Assembly (NCBI GenBank): GCA_937860055.1
Contig: CALMBO010000009.1
Coordinates: 1-54,413, forward strand
DNA length: 54,413 nt
Direction: 5' to 3'
From: an uncultured Verrucomicrobiota bacterium
GTDB taxonomy: Bacteria > Verrucomicrobiota > Kiritimatiellia > CAIQIC01 > Lenti-01
Position 1 is the first letter of the stretch; each line of letters starts with the position of its first letter. Under the pieces are notes generated by a model. It searched no databases. It was not told where the DNA came from and worked only from the letters and a program-made list of their open reading frames with translations. Of this stretch, positions 43,687-53,075 are shown one piece after another. The position numbers and the translations under genes were made by a program.

Positions 43687-45408
43687 TCAGCCGGGGGGAA
43701 TTTCGAGGATGAAGGTGCAGCCTTCGCCGAGGGCGGTCTCGACGCGGGTGGTGCCGTGGTGGGCTTCGATGATCTGCTGGACGATGGGGAGGCCCAGGCC
43801 GCTGCCGCCGGAGGCGCGGGAGCGGCTCTTGTCCGCGCGGTAGAAGCGGTCGAAGATGCGCTTGGCGTCCTCGGGCTTGAGGCCGGGGCCGCGGTCGGCG
43901 ACGGCGATCTCGAGGTTTCCGCTTTCGAGGACGCGGGCGCGGACCTCGACGGGGCCGACCAGGGCGTAGAGAATGGCGTTTTTGATGAGGTTGACGAGGG
44001 CTTCCTCGACGAGGCCGGCGTTCAGGCTCCAGACGAGTCCCTCGGGGATATGGGTTTCGATGGCGATTCCGGCGCTGCGGGCCCACTCGCGGCAGATGGC
44101 GACGGCTTCGGCGAGAACGGCGTTGACCGGGACGGGGGTGCGGGGGATGCCGACGGTGTAGTCCTCGTTCTTGAGCCAGGCGAGGCGCAGGAGATCGTCG
44201 ATGATGCGGAGGATGCGCTTGGCGTGGTGCTCGATGGTGTGGAGGGACTGGTCGCGGAAATCGGGGTCCATCTCGGCATGGGAGAGGAGGGTTTCGGTGT
44301 AGCCCAGGATGAGGGTGAGGGGGGTCTTGAGCTCGTGCGAGACGTTGGTGGCGTATTCTTCGCCGGCGCGCTCGAGCTGGCGGATGCGGGAGATGTCGCG
44401 CAGGACGAGCATGACGTGGAGGGCGCCCCCGCTACCCTCTTCGTGGAGGGGGATTCCCGCCACGGTGCACAGGGAGCCAGTGGCTTGCAGGGGGATCTCG
44501 GCGGACCGGTAGGCGCCGGTACTGCGGATCTCTCCGGCGAGATTCTCCAGGTCTGCGCCGGCTTCCAGTTCGGAAAGGTGGCGGCCGACGAGGGTCGTGG
44601 CGGATTTTCCCAGCAGGTGGGTGGCGGTCGTGTTGGCGCGCGCGACGCGGTTTTCGGCATCGAGGACCAGGGTGCCGTCCTGGAGGAGACCGAAGAGGGC
44701 GTCGAAATGGTCGCGTTCTTCGGAGATCCGGCGGGAGGCGAGGCTGATATGCTGTTCGGCCCAGCTCTCGATGGGCTGGTCGGGGGCGGGTGCATTGGAC
44801 AGGCCGGAGGATTTGACGATATGCCGGATGTGCCGGCGAAGCAGGCGCTGGTAGAGGAGGAAAATGCCGAAAAGGAGGGCAAAGATCAGCGTCGAGGAGA
44901 TCCAGAGATTGTCGGTATTGGAGAAGAACCAGGGCAGCGGGGCGCGCATCAGCAGGAGGCCGGCCGACGGATCGCCGGGTGACAGCCGGTGGAGATGGAT
45001 GACATACCGGGTTCCGTCCTCCTTGAGGAGGCTGTGGTGGGGAACCGGTTCCGGCGCGGCGGCCTGGTGGTGGACGAGGGCGAGGATGGCGGGAGAAAAA
45101 TCCTCCGGTTTCACGGGGCGGATGGACCAGCGGATGGAGAGATCGGGGGCGATCCATGCCACGTTCCAGCCGGGAGAAGCCCAGGCGCGGAAATCGAGGT
45201 GTTCCAGCCACGGGATGAAGCGCCCATCCGGGATCTCCCGGTAGGCGGTGACCATGAGGTGCTGGATGGATTCGAGCCGCTGGCGGATCTGGCCTTCCTG
45301 CCGCTGGACATAGCGGTAATGGAAGAAGTTCGCGACCAACGCGATCAGCAGGGTCGTGAAGAAGGCAAAGGCGAAGGTGAACCGGCGCGTGGAGAAGGTC
45401 CGCCGCAC
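43687..45408 (-). CDS. PhoR-like sensor histidine kinase
   Basis: A 573-aa membrane kinase: TM1 (FTFAFAFFTTLLIALVANFF), an extracytoplasmic sensing region of about 130 residues, TM2 (LWISSTLIFALLFGIFLLYQ), a PAS domain (HFDALFGLLQDGTLVLDAEN...GRHLSELE), then HisKA with His358 in ATNVSHELKTPLTLILG and the HATPase with NLIKNAILY, DRGPGLKPED, FYRADKSRSR and GGSGLGLPIV. It pairs with the response regulator 4 nt upstream. Architecture matches the phosphate-sensing PhoR class, but the ligand is not shown. Confidence 0.92.
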   Translation of the reverse strand: MRRTFSTRRFTFAFAFFTTLLIALVANFFHYRYVQRQEGQIRQRLESIQHLMVTAYREIPDGRFIPWLEHLDFRAWASPGWNVAWIAPDLSIRWSIRPVKPEDFSPAILALVHHQAAAPEPVPHHSLLKEDGTRYVIHLHRLSPGDPSAGLLLMRAPLPWFFSNTDNLWISSTLIFALLFGIFLLYQRLLRRHIRHIVKSSGLSNAPAPDQPIESWAEQHISLASRRISEERDHFDALFGLLQDGTLVLDAENRVARANTTATHLLGKSATTLVGRHLSELEAGADLENLAGEIRSTGAYRSAEIPLQATGSLCTVAGIPLHEEGSGGALHVMLVLRDISRIRQLERAGEEYATNVSHELKTPLTLILGYTETLLSHAEMDPDFRDQSLHTIEHHAKRILRIIDDLLRLAWLKNEDYTVGIPRTPVPVNAVLAEAVAICREWARSAGIAIETHIPEGLVWSLNAGLVEEALVNLIKNAILYALVGPVEVRARVLESGNLEIAVADRGPGLKPEDAKRIFDRFYRADKSRSRASGGSGLGLPIVQQIIEAHHGTTRVETALGEGCTFILEIPPG

Positions 45409-45412
45409 GGGC

Positions 45413-46111
45413 TCAGACTTCCTTGAAGCGATACCCCACGCCGCGGACGGTTTCGATCCAGTCGCCGAGGGCGCCGAGCTTCTTGCGCAAGCTCACCATC
45501 TGCACATCGACGATGCGTTCGGTGACGGCATAGGATTCGCCGCGGACCTGGTCCACGATCTGCTGGCGGGAGAAGGCGCGGCCGGGGCTTTCCGCGAGGA
45601 GCTGCAGGATGCGGAATTCCGTATAGGTCAACTGGACCTCCCTGCCTTTGATCTCGACCTTGTGGCGGCCGGGGTCCACGGTGAGCGGGCCGATCACGAT
45701 GGGCGGGGCCGCCTCGTCGGCGGTGGCGGCGGCGGTGGCGGGGCGGCGGAGGATGGCATGGATGCGGGCCATCAGGACGCGGGGGCTGAAGGGCTTGCAC
45801 ACATAGTCGGAAGCGCCGATTTCCAGGCCGGTGACGATGTCCGCTTCGCTGTCCTTGGCGGTGAGCATGATGATGGGGATGTCGCGCGTTTCGGGCTGGG
45901 CCTTGAGGCGGCGGCAGACTTCGAGGCCATCGATGCCCGGCAGCATCAGATCGAGCAGGATGAGGGAAACGCCGCGTGTTTTCAGGGTGTGGAGGGCGTC
46001 TTCGCCCGTCCCGGCGGTCACGACCTCGAGATTCTCGCGTTCAAGGTGGAATTTCAGGAGGTCTTGAATGTCCCGCTCGTCTTCGACCAGCAGGATAGCG
46101 TCTCGCGTCAT
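45413..46111 (-). CDS. OmpR/PhoB-family response regulator
   Basis: A 232-aa regulator. The receiver domain has the acidic pair in LVEDERD, the phosphorylated Asp54 in ILLDLMLPGIDG, Thr in IIMLTAKDSE and Lys in SDYVCKPFSPRVL. The C-terminal winged helix has VQLTYTEFRILQLLAESPGR, then VTERIVDVQMVSLRKKLG and a GVGYRFKEV ending. It is transcribed first in the operon from a clear promoter at 46,138-46,166, with AAGGAG before the ATG. Confidence 0.95.
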   Translation of the reverse strand: MTRDAILLVEDERDIQDLLKFHLERENLEVVTAGTGEDALHTLKTRGVSLILLDLMLPGIDGLEVCRRLKAQPETRDIPIIMLTAKDSEADIVTGLEIGASDYVCKPFSPRVLMARIHAILRRPATAAATADEAAPPIVIGPLTVDPGRHKVEIKGREVQLTYTEFRILQLLAESPGRAFSRQQIVDQVRGESYAVTERIVDVQMVSLRKKLGALGDWIETVRGVGYRFKEV

Positions 46112-46137
46112 AACATACTCCTTAGCTGATGCATTGG

Positions 46138-46166
46138 AGAATAGCTCCCGGCCGTGGATTCGTCAA
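46138..46166 (-). promoter_or_regulatory. Sigma-70-type promoter of the two-component operon
   Basis: Minus strand: TTGACG (46166-46161), 17-nt spacer, TATTCT (46143-46138), then CCAATG. The same TATTCTCC pattern occurs in promoters B and D of the accessory block, so the host polymerase should read those cassettes. Confidence 0.8.
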
Positions 46167-46269
46167 CAGGATGGTGGGGCCAAGACCATCCGGGGGCGGA
46201 AAGCGGGTGGATTTCCAGAAGGGAGGCGCGGGGGTGACGCCAAGGCGGGGGTGTGATAACGTGGGAAAA

Positions 46270-47847
46270 ATGAAACCGGACCGGATGGATTGGATTCTGA
46301 GGGGCGGGACCGTGGCGGACGGCTCCGGCGGCGAGCCGGTGCGCGCGGACGTCGGCGTCGCGGGCGACCGGATCGCGGCGGTCGGGGACCTCTCGAAGGC
46401 CGCGGCGGCGAACGAATTCGCGGCGGAGGGGCTTCTGGTCACTCCGGGGTTCGTCGACGTCCACACGCATTCGGATGCGTATTTGCTGGTCGAGCCGGCG
46501 GCTCCCTCCAAGATCCGGCAAGGCGTCACGACGGAGATCACGGGCAATTGCGGCGCGAGTGCGGCGCCGCGCTGGCCGGGCTATGCGATGCCGTCGGACT
46601 GGCTGGAGCAGAAATACCCAGGCGATTGGCGTTCGGTGGCCGAATACCGCGCCTTGCTGGCTGCGCAGAAGCCGGCGGTGAATTCGGCGATGCTGATCGG
46701 GCACCGCGCGATCCGGGCGGCGGTCATGGGCGTCGAAGCGCGAGCGGCGACGAAGGACGAAATTGCGAAAATGCAGGTCCTGCTGGAGGCGGCGCTGGAA
46801 GAAGGCGGCGCGGGGTTGAGCACGGGACTGGTCTATGCGCCCGCCATGTTTGCGCAGCCGGAGGAGATCCAGGCATTGGCGAAGGTCGTGGCGCGGCGGG
46901 GCGGCATCTATGCCACGCACATGCGCAGCGAGAGCGGGAGGCTGCTGGAATCCATCGACGAGGCCTTGGACGTCGCGCGCGCCAGCGACGCGCGGTTGCA
47001 GATTTCGCACCTGAAGACGGCGGGGCGGGCGAACTGGGGCAAGCTCGGCGCGGTGCTGGAAAAAATCCGCGCGGCGCAGGAGGAATGCGTGGAAGTCGCG
47101 TCGGACCGGTATCCGTACACGGCGTCGTGCACGGATCTGGATGTGATCCTGCCGACGTGGGCCGCGCAGGGCGGGCGGGCGGCGATCCTGGCGCGCCTGC
47201 GCGACCCGGCGGAACGCGCAAAAATCCGCGCGGAGATGGCCGAGGCGCGCGACGAGAAGTACTGGGAAACTGTGTGGGTGGGAAGTTCGCGCCATCCCGA
47301 AAACGCGCCGTTCGCGGGCAAACCGATTGCCGTCGCGGCGGAAGCATGGAAGCTCCATCCGCTGGACGCCGCACTGCGGTTCATGGATATGGACGAACTG
47401 TTCACGGGCGGCATCTTCTTCGGCATGAGCGAAGAGAACATGTGGAAGATCCTGGCCGAGCCGTGGGTGATGATCGGTTCCGACGCGTCGATCCGGGCGC
47501 CGTGGGGTCCGCTGAGCCACGATCATCCACATCCGCGCGCCTACGGCACGTTCGGGCGGTTCCTGCGCGCGGCGCTGGACGGCAAGACGGTGAGCGTGGG
47601 CGAGGCGGTGCGAAAGATGACGAGCCTGCCGGCGGAACAATTCCGCCTGAAGGATCGCGGCGCGATCCGCGCCGGCGCCTTCGCGGACATCGTGGCGCTC
47701 GATCCAAAAACGTTCCGCGATGTGGCGACATACGAAAAACCACACCAGTTCTGCGAGGGTCTTTCGGCGGTGTGGGTGAACGGAGCGCTGACAATTCGCG
47801 ACGGCAAAGACACCGGCGGGCGCGGTGGGCGGTATCTGACGGCTTGA
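46270..47847 (+). CDS. N-acyl-D-amino-acid deacylase-like amidohydrolase
   Basis: A 525-aa amidohydrolase-superfamily enzyme. Metal-binding HTH in GFVDVHTHSDAYLLVEPAAP, Cys in TTEITGNCGASAAPRW (metal-bridging in D-aminoacylases), His in YATHMRSESG and LQISHLKTAG, and Asp in MIGSDASIRAPWG. Near the C-terminus GAIRAGAFADIVALDPKTF is the small beta-domain. It removes the acyl group from N-acyl-D-amino acids, or acts on similar D-residue amides; peptidoglycan-derived substrates are plausible. Single gene. Confidence 0.88.
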   Translation: MKPDRMDWILRGGTVADGSGGEPVRADVGVAGDRIAAVGDLSKAAAANEFAAEGLLVTPGFVDVHTHSDAYLLVEPAAPSKIRQGVTTEITGNCGASAAPRWPGYAMPSDWLEQKYPGDWRSVAEYRALLAAQKPAVNSAMLIGHRAIRAAVMGVEARAATKDEIAKMQVLLEAALEEGGAGLSTGLVYAPAMFAQPEEIQALAKVVARRGGIYATHMRSESGRLLESIDEALDVARASDARLQISHLKTAGRANWGKLGAVLEKIRAAQEECVEVASDRYPYTASCTDLDVILPTWAAQGGRAAILARLRDPAERAKIRAEMAEARDEKYWETVWVGSSRHPENAPFAGKPIAVAAEAWKLHPLDAALRFMDMDELFTGGIFFGMSEENMWKILAEPWVMIGSDASIRAPWGPLSHDHPHPRAYGTFGRFLRAALDGKTVSVGEAVRKMTSLPAEQFRLKDRGAIRAGAFADIVALDPKTFRDVATYEKPHQFCEGLSAVWVNGALTIRDGKDTGGRGGRYLTA

Positions 47848-47872
47848 GACGGGGAACCGAATCAAGGAACAA

Positions 47873-47949
47873 CCACGGATGAACACGGATGGACACAGAT
47901 CGGAAGAGGACCCGGGCGGGAATCCGCGTCCATCCGTGTCTAGCCGTGG
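47873..47949. repeat. Dispersed inverted repeat ('ccacggatgaacacgga' type)
   Basis: Left arm CCACGGATGAACACGGATGG and right arm CCATCCGTGTCTAGCCGTGG are inverted copies with a few mismatches. This element is familiar from PVC-group genomes, where its translation (MNTDGHR..., RVHPWL) creates false N-termini. Confidence 0.75.
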
Positions 47950-50900
47950 CGAACATTCCCCGGAACAGGCGAAATTTCCTGTGCCGCCGCCGGGGCCGGC
48001 GGACCGGGCCTATTTGAAGGAAGTCTTCTCGCCGGGCGGGCAGGGGTGGGTGCAGGAGGTCGAAGATGCGGCGCGGGCATGGCTGGCGCTGGCGGCGTCG
48101 CGTGCGGCGCCGGGGCCTCTGGTAGTCGTGGCGGAAAGCTCGCTGGCGCTGGAGTTGCTATGGCAGGATTTGCACGCGCTGGGCGCGGGGGAATCCACCG
48201 CGAAGCTGCCGGCGCTGAACGTAGAGGCGTCGCGGCTGGCGTCGGGGCAGCCCTCGCCCGACGTGAGCGGCGACCGATTGAAGACCATGCAGCGCTGCCT
48301 GGCGTGGAAAGGGCGGGGCATCGTGGCGACCTGCGTGCAGGCGCTGCTGGAACCGGTGGCGGCGCCGGACCGGATGCGGCAGGGCAGCGAACGCGTGGCG
48401 GTCGGCCAGGAATACGATCTGGACGCTCTGTGTGAGCGGCTGGCGGCGGCGGGCTACGAATTCGAAGTGGAAGTGCTCGCGAAGGGGCAGGCCTCCCGCC
48501 GCGGCGGACTGCTGGACGTGTGGCCGCTGACGGAAGACTGGCCGGCGCGGCTGGAATTCTTCGGCGACGCCCTGGAAAGCATCCGGCACTTTGATCCTTC
48601 CGAGCAGCGGTCGCGGGAGGAAATCCAGGAGCTCTCGATTCCTCCGGCATCGGAGGAGGCGGGCGGCGGCGAAACCGTCGCGCCGACGGAGTACTTCCCG
48701 GCGGATGCATCGTTCCTTTGGCTCGATCCGGATGCGATCCTGCACCACTACGCGATGAGCGCGGAGCTGGCGGGGCGGGGCGCGGCGGCGGATTCGGCGG
48801 AACGCGATTTTGCGAACTGGCGGCTGGGGCTGGCGAAGAAATTCGATGGCGGAGGGCAGCTGGACGCGGGCGGGGGCGACGGGGCGCGCGATCTGGGGGC
48901 GCGGCCATGCGAAGGGCTCGCCGCGCTGTCGGCGCGGGCGGTGCCGCCGGACGCGCTCGAAAACGAGCGCCGGAAATGGTTCGAGGTGCTTTCCTCACGC
49001 GCGGCGGACGGCTGGAAAATCGCGTTCTTCTTCGCCACGGAAGCGGGGGCCAGGCGGTTCGCGGCGGCGTACGGGACGCCGGACGGGTTCGAGATCCGCC
49101 CCGGTTCGCTGAGCGGCGGTTTCGAGCTTCCGGGCGCGAAATGGATGGCGGTGGCCGAGGCGGATTTCTACGGCACGCGCCGGGCGCTGCCGGCGCGCCG
49201 GAAGGCCGGCGTCCGGGCGGCGGCGCGCGACGCGACGGGCGAGCGCCTGACCGACTGGACCGACCTGCGGCCCGGCGAGCTGGTGGTGCACGTCGACCAC
49301 GGCATCGGGAAATACCTGGGGCTCTACGAAATCGTCTTCGACGGGCAGCTGCAGGAGGCCCTGGCGGTGGAATACGCCGAGGGCGCGCGGCTCTACGTGC
49401 CCACGAGCCAGACCCATCTGCTGAGCCGCTACGTCGGGGTGGGGCGAACCCGGCCGCAACTGCATGCGATCGGCGGCAAGCGGTGGCTGAAGGAGAAGAT
49501 CGCGGCCGAGCGGGCGGCGGGCGACCTGGCGGCGCAGATGCTGGAGACGCAGGCGCGGCGCGCGGCGCTCGACGGGCACGCCTTCGCGAAGGACCACCCA
49601 TGGCAGTTCGATTTCGAGCAGGCCTTTCCCTATTCCGAGACCGACGACCAGCTCCGGGCGATCGCCGACGTGAAGCGCGACATGGAGTCGAAGCGTCCGA
49701 TGGACCGCCTGATCTGCGGCGACGTGGGCTACGGCAAGACCGAGGTGGCGATGCGCGCCGCGTTCAAGGCGGTGATGGACGGCAAGCAGGTGGCGGTGCT
49801 GGTGCCGACGACGGTCCTGGCCCAGCAGCACTACGAAACCTTCCTGGAGCGCATGGGGCGCTTTCCCGTCGCCGTGGAGATGGTCAGCCGGTTCCGGTCC
49901 AGGACCGAGCAGGCGGCGACGCTGGCGCGGGCGGCGCAGAAGAAGGTGGACGTGCTGATCGGCACGCACCGCCTGCTGCAGCGCGACGTGAAGTTCGCCG
50001 ACCTCGGGATGGTGATCATCGACGAAGAGCAGCGGTTCGGGGTGGCGGCCAAGGAACACCTGAAGCGGATGCGCGAGATGGTGGACGTGCTGACGCTGTC
50101 GGCGACGCCGATTCCGCGGACGCTCTACCTGAGCCTGACGGGCGCGCGCGACATGAGCCTGATCCAGACGCCGCCTCGCGAGCGGCTGGCGATCGAGACG
50201 TACATCGCGCAGGACAGCGACGAACTGGTGAGGGACGCGGTGCTGCGCGAGGTGAACCGGGGCGGGCAGGTGTTCGTGCTGCACAACCGCATCCAGACCA
50301 TCCAATGGATGCGCGAGCGCCTCGAGCGCCTGCTGCCGGGCATCCGCGTGGGGGTGGGGCACGGGCGGATGACGGAGAAGGCGCTGGCGGACGTGATGCA
50401 CCGGTTCGTGCGCCGGGAATACGACGTGCTGCTGTGCACGACAATCATCGAGAGCGGCGTGGACATCCCGAACGTGAACACCATCCTGATCGACCGGGCG
50501 GACCGGTTCGGGATGGCGGACCTGTACCAGCTGCGGGGGCGGGTGGGACGGAGCAAGCAGCAGGCCTACGCCTACCTGCTGCTGCCGCGGCACGGGGCGC
50601 TGTTCAGCGTGGCGCGGCGGCGCATCAGCGCGATCAAGCGGCACACGAGCCTGGGGGCGGGATTCAAGCTGGCCCTGCGCGACCTGGAGATCCGCGGCGC
50701 GGGCAACGTGCTGGGCGCGGCACAGAGCGGGCATATCGCGGCGGTGGGCTTCGACCTCTACTGCCAGCTCCTGAACCGCACCGTCGCGCGGCTGAAAGGC
50801 GAGGCCGAGCGGCCGATCATCGAGGTGCAGGTGCACCTGGATTTCGTGGATCTGACGCCCGATCCGGAGCACGAGGGGAGCGCGGCCGTCATTCCGCGGG

Positions 50901-51265
50901 CATACGTGGAAGACGAGAGCCAGCGCATCGGCCTCTACCGCAAGGCGGCGGGCGTTTCGTTCGAGAAGGAAGTGGACGCGCTGGCCGGTGAATTCCGAGA
51001 CCGGTTCGGGCCGCTGCCGGCGCCGGTGCGGCGCCTGCTGGCGATTGCGCGGCTGCGGATCCTGGCGGCGGGGCTGGGGCTGAAAAGCGTCGCGACGGAC
51101 GGCGACCGCCTGCTGCTGGGCCAGGGGCGCGACGAATTCCTCATGGTGAACGGACGGCACATCCGCCTGCACAAGCACGGCACGGACGATCGGCTGGCCG
51201 AGATCGAGAAGCGGCTGCGCCAGCTGGCGGACGATCGCGGATTGAAAATGCGGAAAGAAGGTTGA
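47879..51265 (+). CDS. mfd: Transcription-repair coupling factor
   Basis: An Mfd protein of up to 1,128 aa. UvrB-like N-terminal region (RGGLLDVWPLTEDWPARLEF), then the RNA-polymerase-interaction domain (LRPGELVVHVDHGIGKYLGL...ARLYVPTSQTHLLSRYVG). The RecG-type translocase has Walker A in GDVGYGKTEVAMRAAF (about residue 614), DEEQ in VIIDEEQRFGV, SATPIPRTL, TTIIESGVDIPNVNTILIDR and LRGRVGRS. A C-terminal TRCF domain follows. It displaces stalled polymerase and recruits UvrA. The ATG at 47,879 lies inside a dispersed repeat (47,873-47,949), so the true start is probably downstream, for example GTG at 47,981. Confidence 0.95.
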   Translation: MNTDGHRSEEDPGGNPRPSVSSRGEHSPEQAKFPVPPPGPADRAYLKEVFSPGGQGWVQEVEDAARAWLALAASRAAPGPLVVVAESSLALELLWQDLHALGAGESTAKLPALNVEASRLASGQPSPDVSGDRLKTMQRCLAWKGRGIVATCVQALLEPVAAPDRMRQGSERVAVGQEYDLDALCERLAAAGYEFEVEVLAKGQASRRGGLLDVWPLTEDWPARLEFFGDALESIRHFDPSEQRSREEIQELSIPPASEEAGGGETVAPTEYFPADASFLWLDPDAILHHYAMSAELAGRGAAADSAERDFANWRLGLAKKFDGGGQLDAGGGDGARDLGARPCEGLAALSARAVPPDALENERRKWFEVLSSRAADGWKIAFFFATEAGARRFAAAYGTPDGFEIRPGSLSGGFELPGAKWMAVAEADFYGTRRALPARRKAGVRAAARDATGERLTDWTDLRPGELVVHVDHGIGKYLGLYEIVFDGQLQEALAVEYAEGARLYVPTSQTHLLSRYVGVGRTRPQLHAIGGKRWLKEKIAAERAAGDLAAQMLETQARRAALDGHAFAKDHPWQFDFEQAFPYSETDDQLRAIADVKRDMESKRPMDRLICGDVGYGKTEVAMRAAFKAVMDGKQVAVLVPTTVLAQQHYETFLERMGRFPVAVEMVSRFRSRTEQAATLARAAQKKVDVLIGTHRLLQRDVKFADLGMVIIDEEQRFGVAAKEHLKRMREMVDVLTLSATPIPRTLYLSLTGARDMSLIQTPPRERLAIETYIAQDSDELVRDAVLREVNRGGQVFVLHNRIQTIQWMRERLERLLPGIRVGVGHGRMTEKALADVMHRFVRREYDVLLCTTIIESGVDIPNVNTILIDRADRFGMADLYQLRGRVGRSKQQAYAYLLLPRHGALFSVARRRISAIKRHTSLGAGFKLALRDLEIRGAGNVLGAAQSGHIAAVGFDLYCQLLNRTVARLKGEAERPIIEVQVHLDFVDLTPDPEHEGSAAVIPRAYVEDESQRIGLYRKAAGVSFEKEVDALAGEFRDRFGPLPAPVRRLLAIARLRILAAGLGLKSVATDGDRLLLGQGRDEFLMVNGRHIRLHKHGTDDRLAEIEKRLRQLADDRGLKMRKEG

Positions 51266-51266
51266 G

Positions 51267-52001
51267 ATGGTCAGTCCCTGGATTGCGGGAGCCCTTGGCT
51301 GGGCGTTTTTCGGGCCGCTGGGCGGTTTGTTCGGCTATGCGGCGGGATCGCTGTTCAATGCGGCGCAGCGCAGGAGTGCGGCAGACGGCGGGCCGCAGGC
51401 GGGGCCGGATGCGGCGCGCAACGGGTTCATCGCCAGCCTGCTGGCGCTGACGGCGGCGATGATGAAGGCCGACGGGCGCGCGACGAAATCCGAGCTCGAG
51501 GTGGTGAAGCAGTTCTTCTCGCAGCAGTTCGGGCGGGAGACGGCGGGGCAGGCGCTGCGGATGCTGCACGACCTGCTGGAGCGGGACATCCCGACCGGGC
51601 CGGTCTGCGCGCAGATCCGGATGAACATGAACTACTCCCAGCGGATGGCGCTGCTGCATTTCCTGTTCAGCATCGCGCATGCCGATGGCGAACTGCATCC
51701 GGCGGAGGACCGGCTGCTGTCGCGCCTCGCGGCGGAACTCGGCATTCACGCGGCGGACATCCGGTCCATCGCGGCGATGTTCGCGCCGAAGGCCGATCCA
51801 GGGGCCGACTACCGCGTGCTGGAAGTATCGCCGCAGGCTTCGGACGACGACGTGCGCCGGGCGTACCGGCGCATGTCGATGAAACACCACCCCGACAAGG
51901 TGGCGCATCTGGGACCCGAGTTCCAGAAGACCGCGACCGAGAAGTTCCAGCGCGTGAACGCCGCCTACGCGAACATCAAGAAGTCCCGCGGCATGGCCTG
52001 A
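51267..52001 (+). CDS. DjlA-like TerB/J-domain co-chaperone
   Basis: A 244-aa protein. N-terminal Gly/Ala-rich hydrophobic segment (PWIAGALGWAFFGPLGGLFG), a TerB-like helical domain (residues about 50-170: LALTAAMMKADGRATKSELE, FSIAHADGELHPAEDRLL) and a C-terminal J domain with the HPD motif in KHHPDKV. This is the DjlA layout: a membrane-associated DnaK partner. It starts immediately after mfd (1 nt), so the two are likely co-transcribed. Confidence 0.9.
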   Translation: MVSPWIAGALGWAFFGPLGGLFGYAAGSLFNAAQRRSAADGGPQAGPDAARNGFIASLLALTAAMMKADGRATKSELEVVKQFFSQQFGRETAGQALRMLHDLLERDIPTGPVCAQIRMNMNYSQRMALLHFLFSIAHADGELHPAEDRLLSRLAAELGIHAADIRSIAAMFAPKADPGADYRVLEVSPQASDDDVRRAYRRMSMKHHPDKVAHLGPEFQKTATEKFQRVNAAYANIKKSRGMA

Positions 52002-52041
52002 GCCGCCTTGGCTTGAGGGAAGGGAAGGCGCCGCCCGGGGA

Positions 52042-52084
52042 TTTTTCCACAGTGTGGAAAACTTTTTTCCACGGTGTGGAAAAA
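52042..52084. repeat. Two tandem TTTTCCAC...GTGGAAAA palindromes between convergent genes
   Basis: TTTTCCACA-G-TGTGGAAAA followed at once by TTTTCCACGG-TGTGGAAAA. Each can form a stem with U-rich flanks on either strand, suiting a bidirectional terminator. GGAAGGCGCCGCC lies just before, linking it to the GC-rich repeat at 23,279 and 43,652. Confidence 0.7.
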
Positions 52085-52090
52085 CGGGGT

Positions 52091-52615
52091 TCAGGCGCGG
52101 GCCACGACGACGAGGCCCTCCTTGCGGGGGGCGGGCGCGGGGGTTTCGCCGTCGGGGTAGCCGAGGCTGCAGGCGCCGATGCCGACATAGGAATCCCCAA
52201 CGCCCCACTGGCGCATCAGGGCTTTGCCTTTCTCGCTTTCGAACATCTCGCGTGCGCGGTGGATCCAGCAGGAGCCGAGGCCGAGGGAACGGGCGGCATT
52301 GAACATGTTGCCCAAGGCGAGGCTGCCGTCTTCCACGGGCGTGGACTTGGTCTTGTCGGCGAAGACGAGGATGATCGTGGGAGCGCCATAGTAGGGGTCG
52401 AAATCCTTGCCGAGCACGGCGGCGTTCATCTTCGCGAGCTGTGCGCGCAGGGCCGGGTCCTGCACCACGACGAACAGGTTGCCCTGCCGACCGCCGCCGG
52501 TGGGGGCGTATTTGGCCGCTTCGAGGATGGCGTTCAGATCCCTGTCCTTGATCTGGTCGGGCTTGAACTTGCGGATGCTGCGGCGGGTCAACAGGGTCTT
52601 CAGGGTCTCGTTCAT
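52091..52615 (-). CDS. Nitroreductase-family flavoprotein
   Basis: A 174-aa FMN-binding nitroreductase: the FMN-phosphate site TRRSIRKFKPDQI, then AAKYAPTGGGRQG, a middle APTIILVFAD strand, then ALGNMFNAARSLGLGSCWIH and GACSLGYPDGETP. It reduces nitro or quinone compounds or acts as an NAD(P)H oxidoreductase; substrate not determinable. GGAG precedes the ATG at 52,615. Single gene, convergent with the J-domain gene. Confidence 0.92.
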   Translation of the reverse strand: MNETLKTLLTRRSIRKFKPDQIKDRDLNAILEAAKYAPTGGGRQGNLFVVVQDPALRAQLAKMNAAVLGKDFDPYYGAPTIILVFADKTKSTPVEDGSLALGNMFNAARSLGLGSCWIHRAREMFESEKGKALMRQWGVGDSYVGIGACSLGYPDGETPAPAPRKEGLVVVARA

Positions 52616-52769
52616 GGTCTTCTCCTTCAAAAGTTGGATTTGAACCTAGCGGATTTCCGGGAAAATCCAATGAGGAAGAGATGCGGGCCGGGATTGCGCG
52701 GGGGGACGGGGGCGTGGTAAAAGGAGGGTCTTTGAATGCCCCGCGGCCGGGGCGGAAGGTGCGCGAACC

Positions 52770-53075
52770 ATGGCGATGAAATTTTCGGAAAACGCCGACC
52801 GGATGGATGTCCGGTACGTGGCGGGGCTGGCGCGGATGGCGCTGTCGGACGAGGAGGCGGCCCGCTTGCAGGGGCAGCTGGACGACATCCTGGCGTTCGT
52901 CGGCGAACTGAAGACATTGGACGTGTCGGGGGTGGAAGCCACGGACGTGGCGACGGAAGCCCGCAATGCGTGGCGCGAGGACGAGCCGGCGGCCGGGCTG
53001 GGCCGCGACACGGCGCTGGCCAATGCCCCGCTGGCGCGGCACGGGCAGTTCGTGGTGCCGAAGGTGATCGAATGA
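52770..53075 (+). CDS. gatC: Asp/Glu-tRNA amidotransferase subunit C
   Basis: A 101-aa Gat[21 protein letters not shown] then [19 protein letters not shown], and a C-terminal [12 protein letters not shown]. It wraps GatA and GatB in the complex that converts Glu-tRNA(Gln), and often Asp-tRNA(Asn), to the amide form. Its stop overlaps the gatA ATG. The start could also be the next Met at 52,776. Confidence 0.95.
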   Translation: MAMKFSENADRMDVRYVAGLARMALSDEEAARLQGQLDDILAFVGELKTLDVSGVEATDVATEARNAWREDEPAAGLGRDTALANAPLARHGQFVVPKVIE

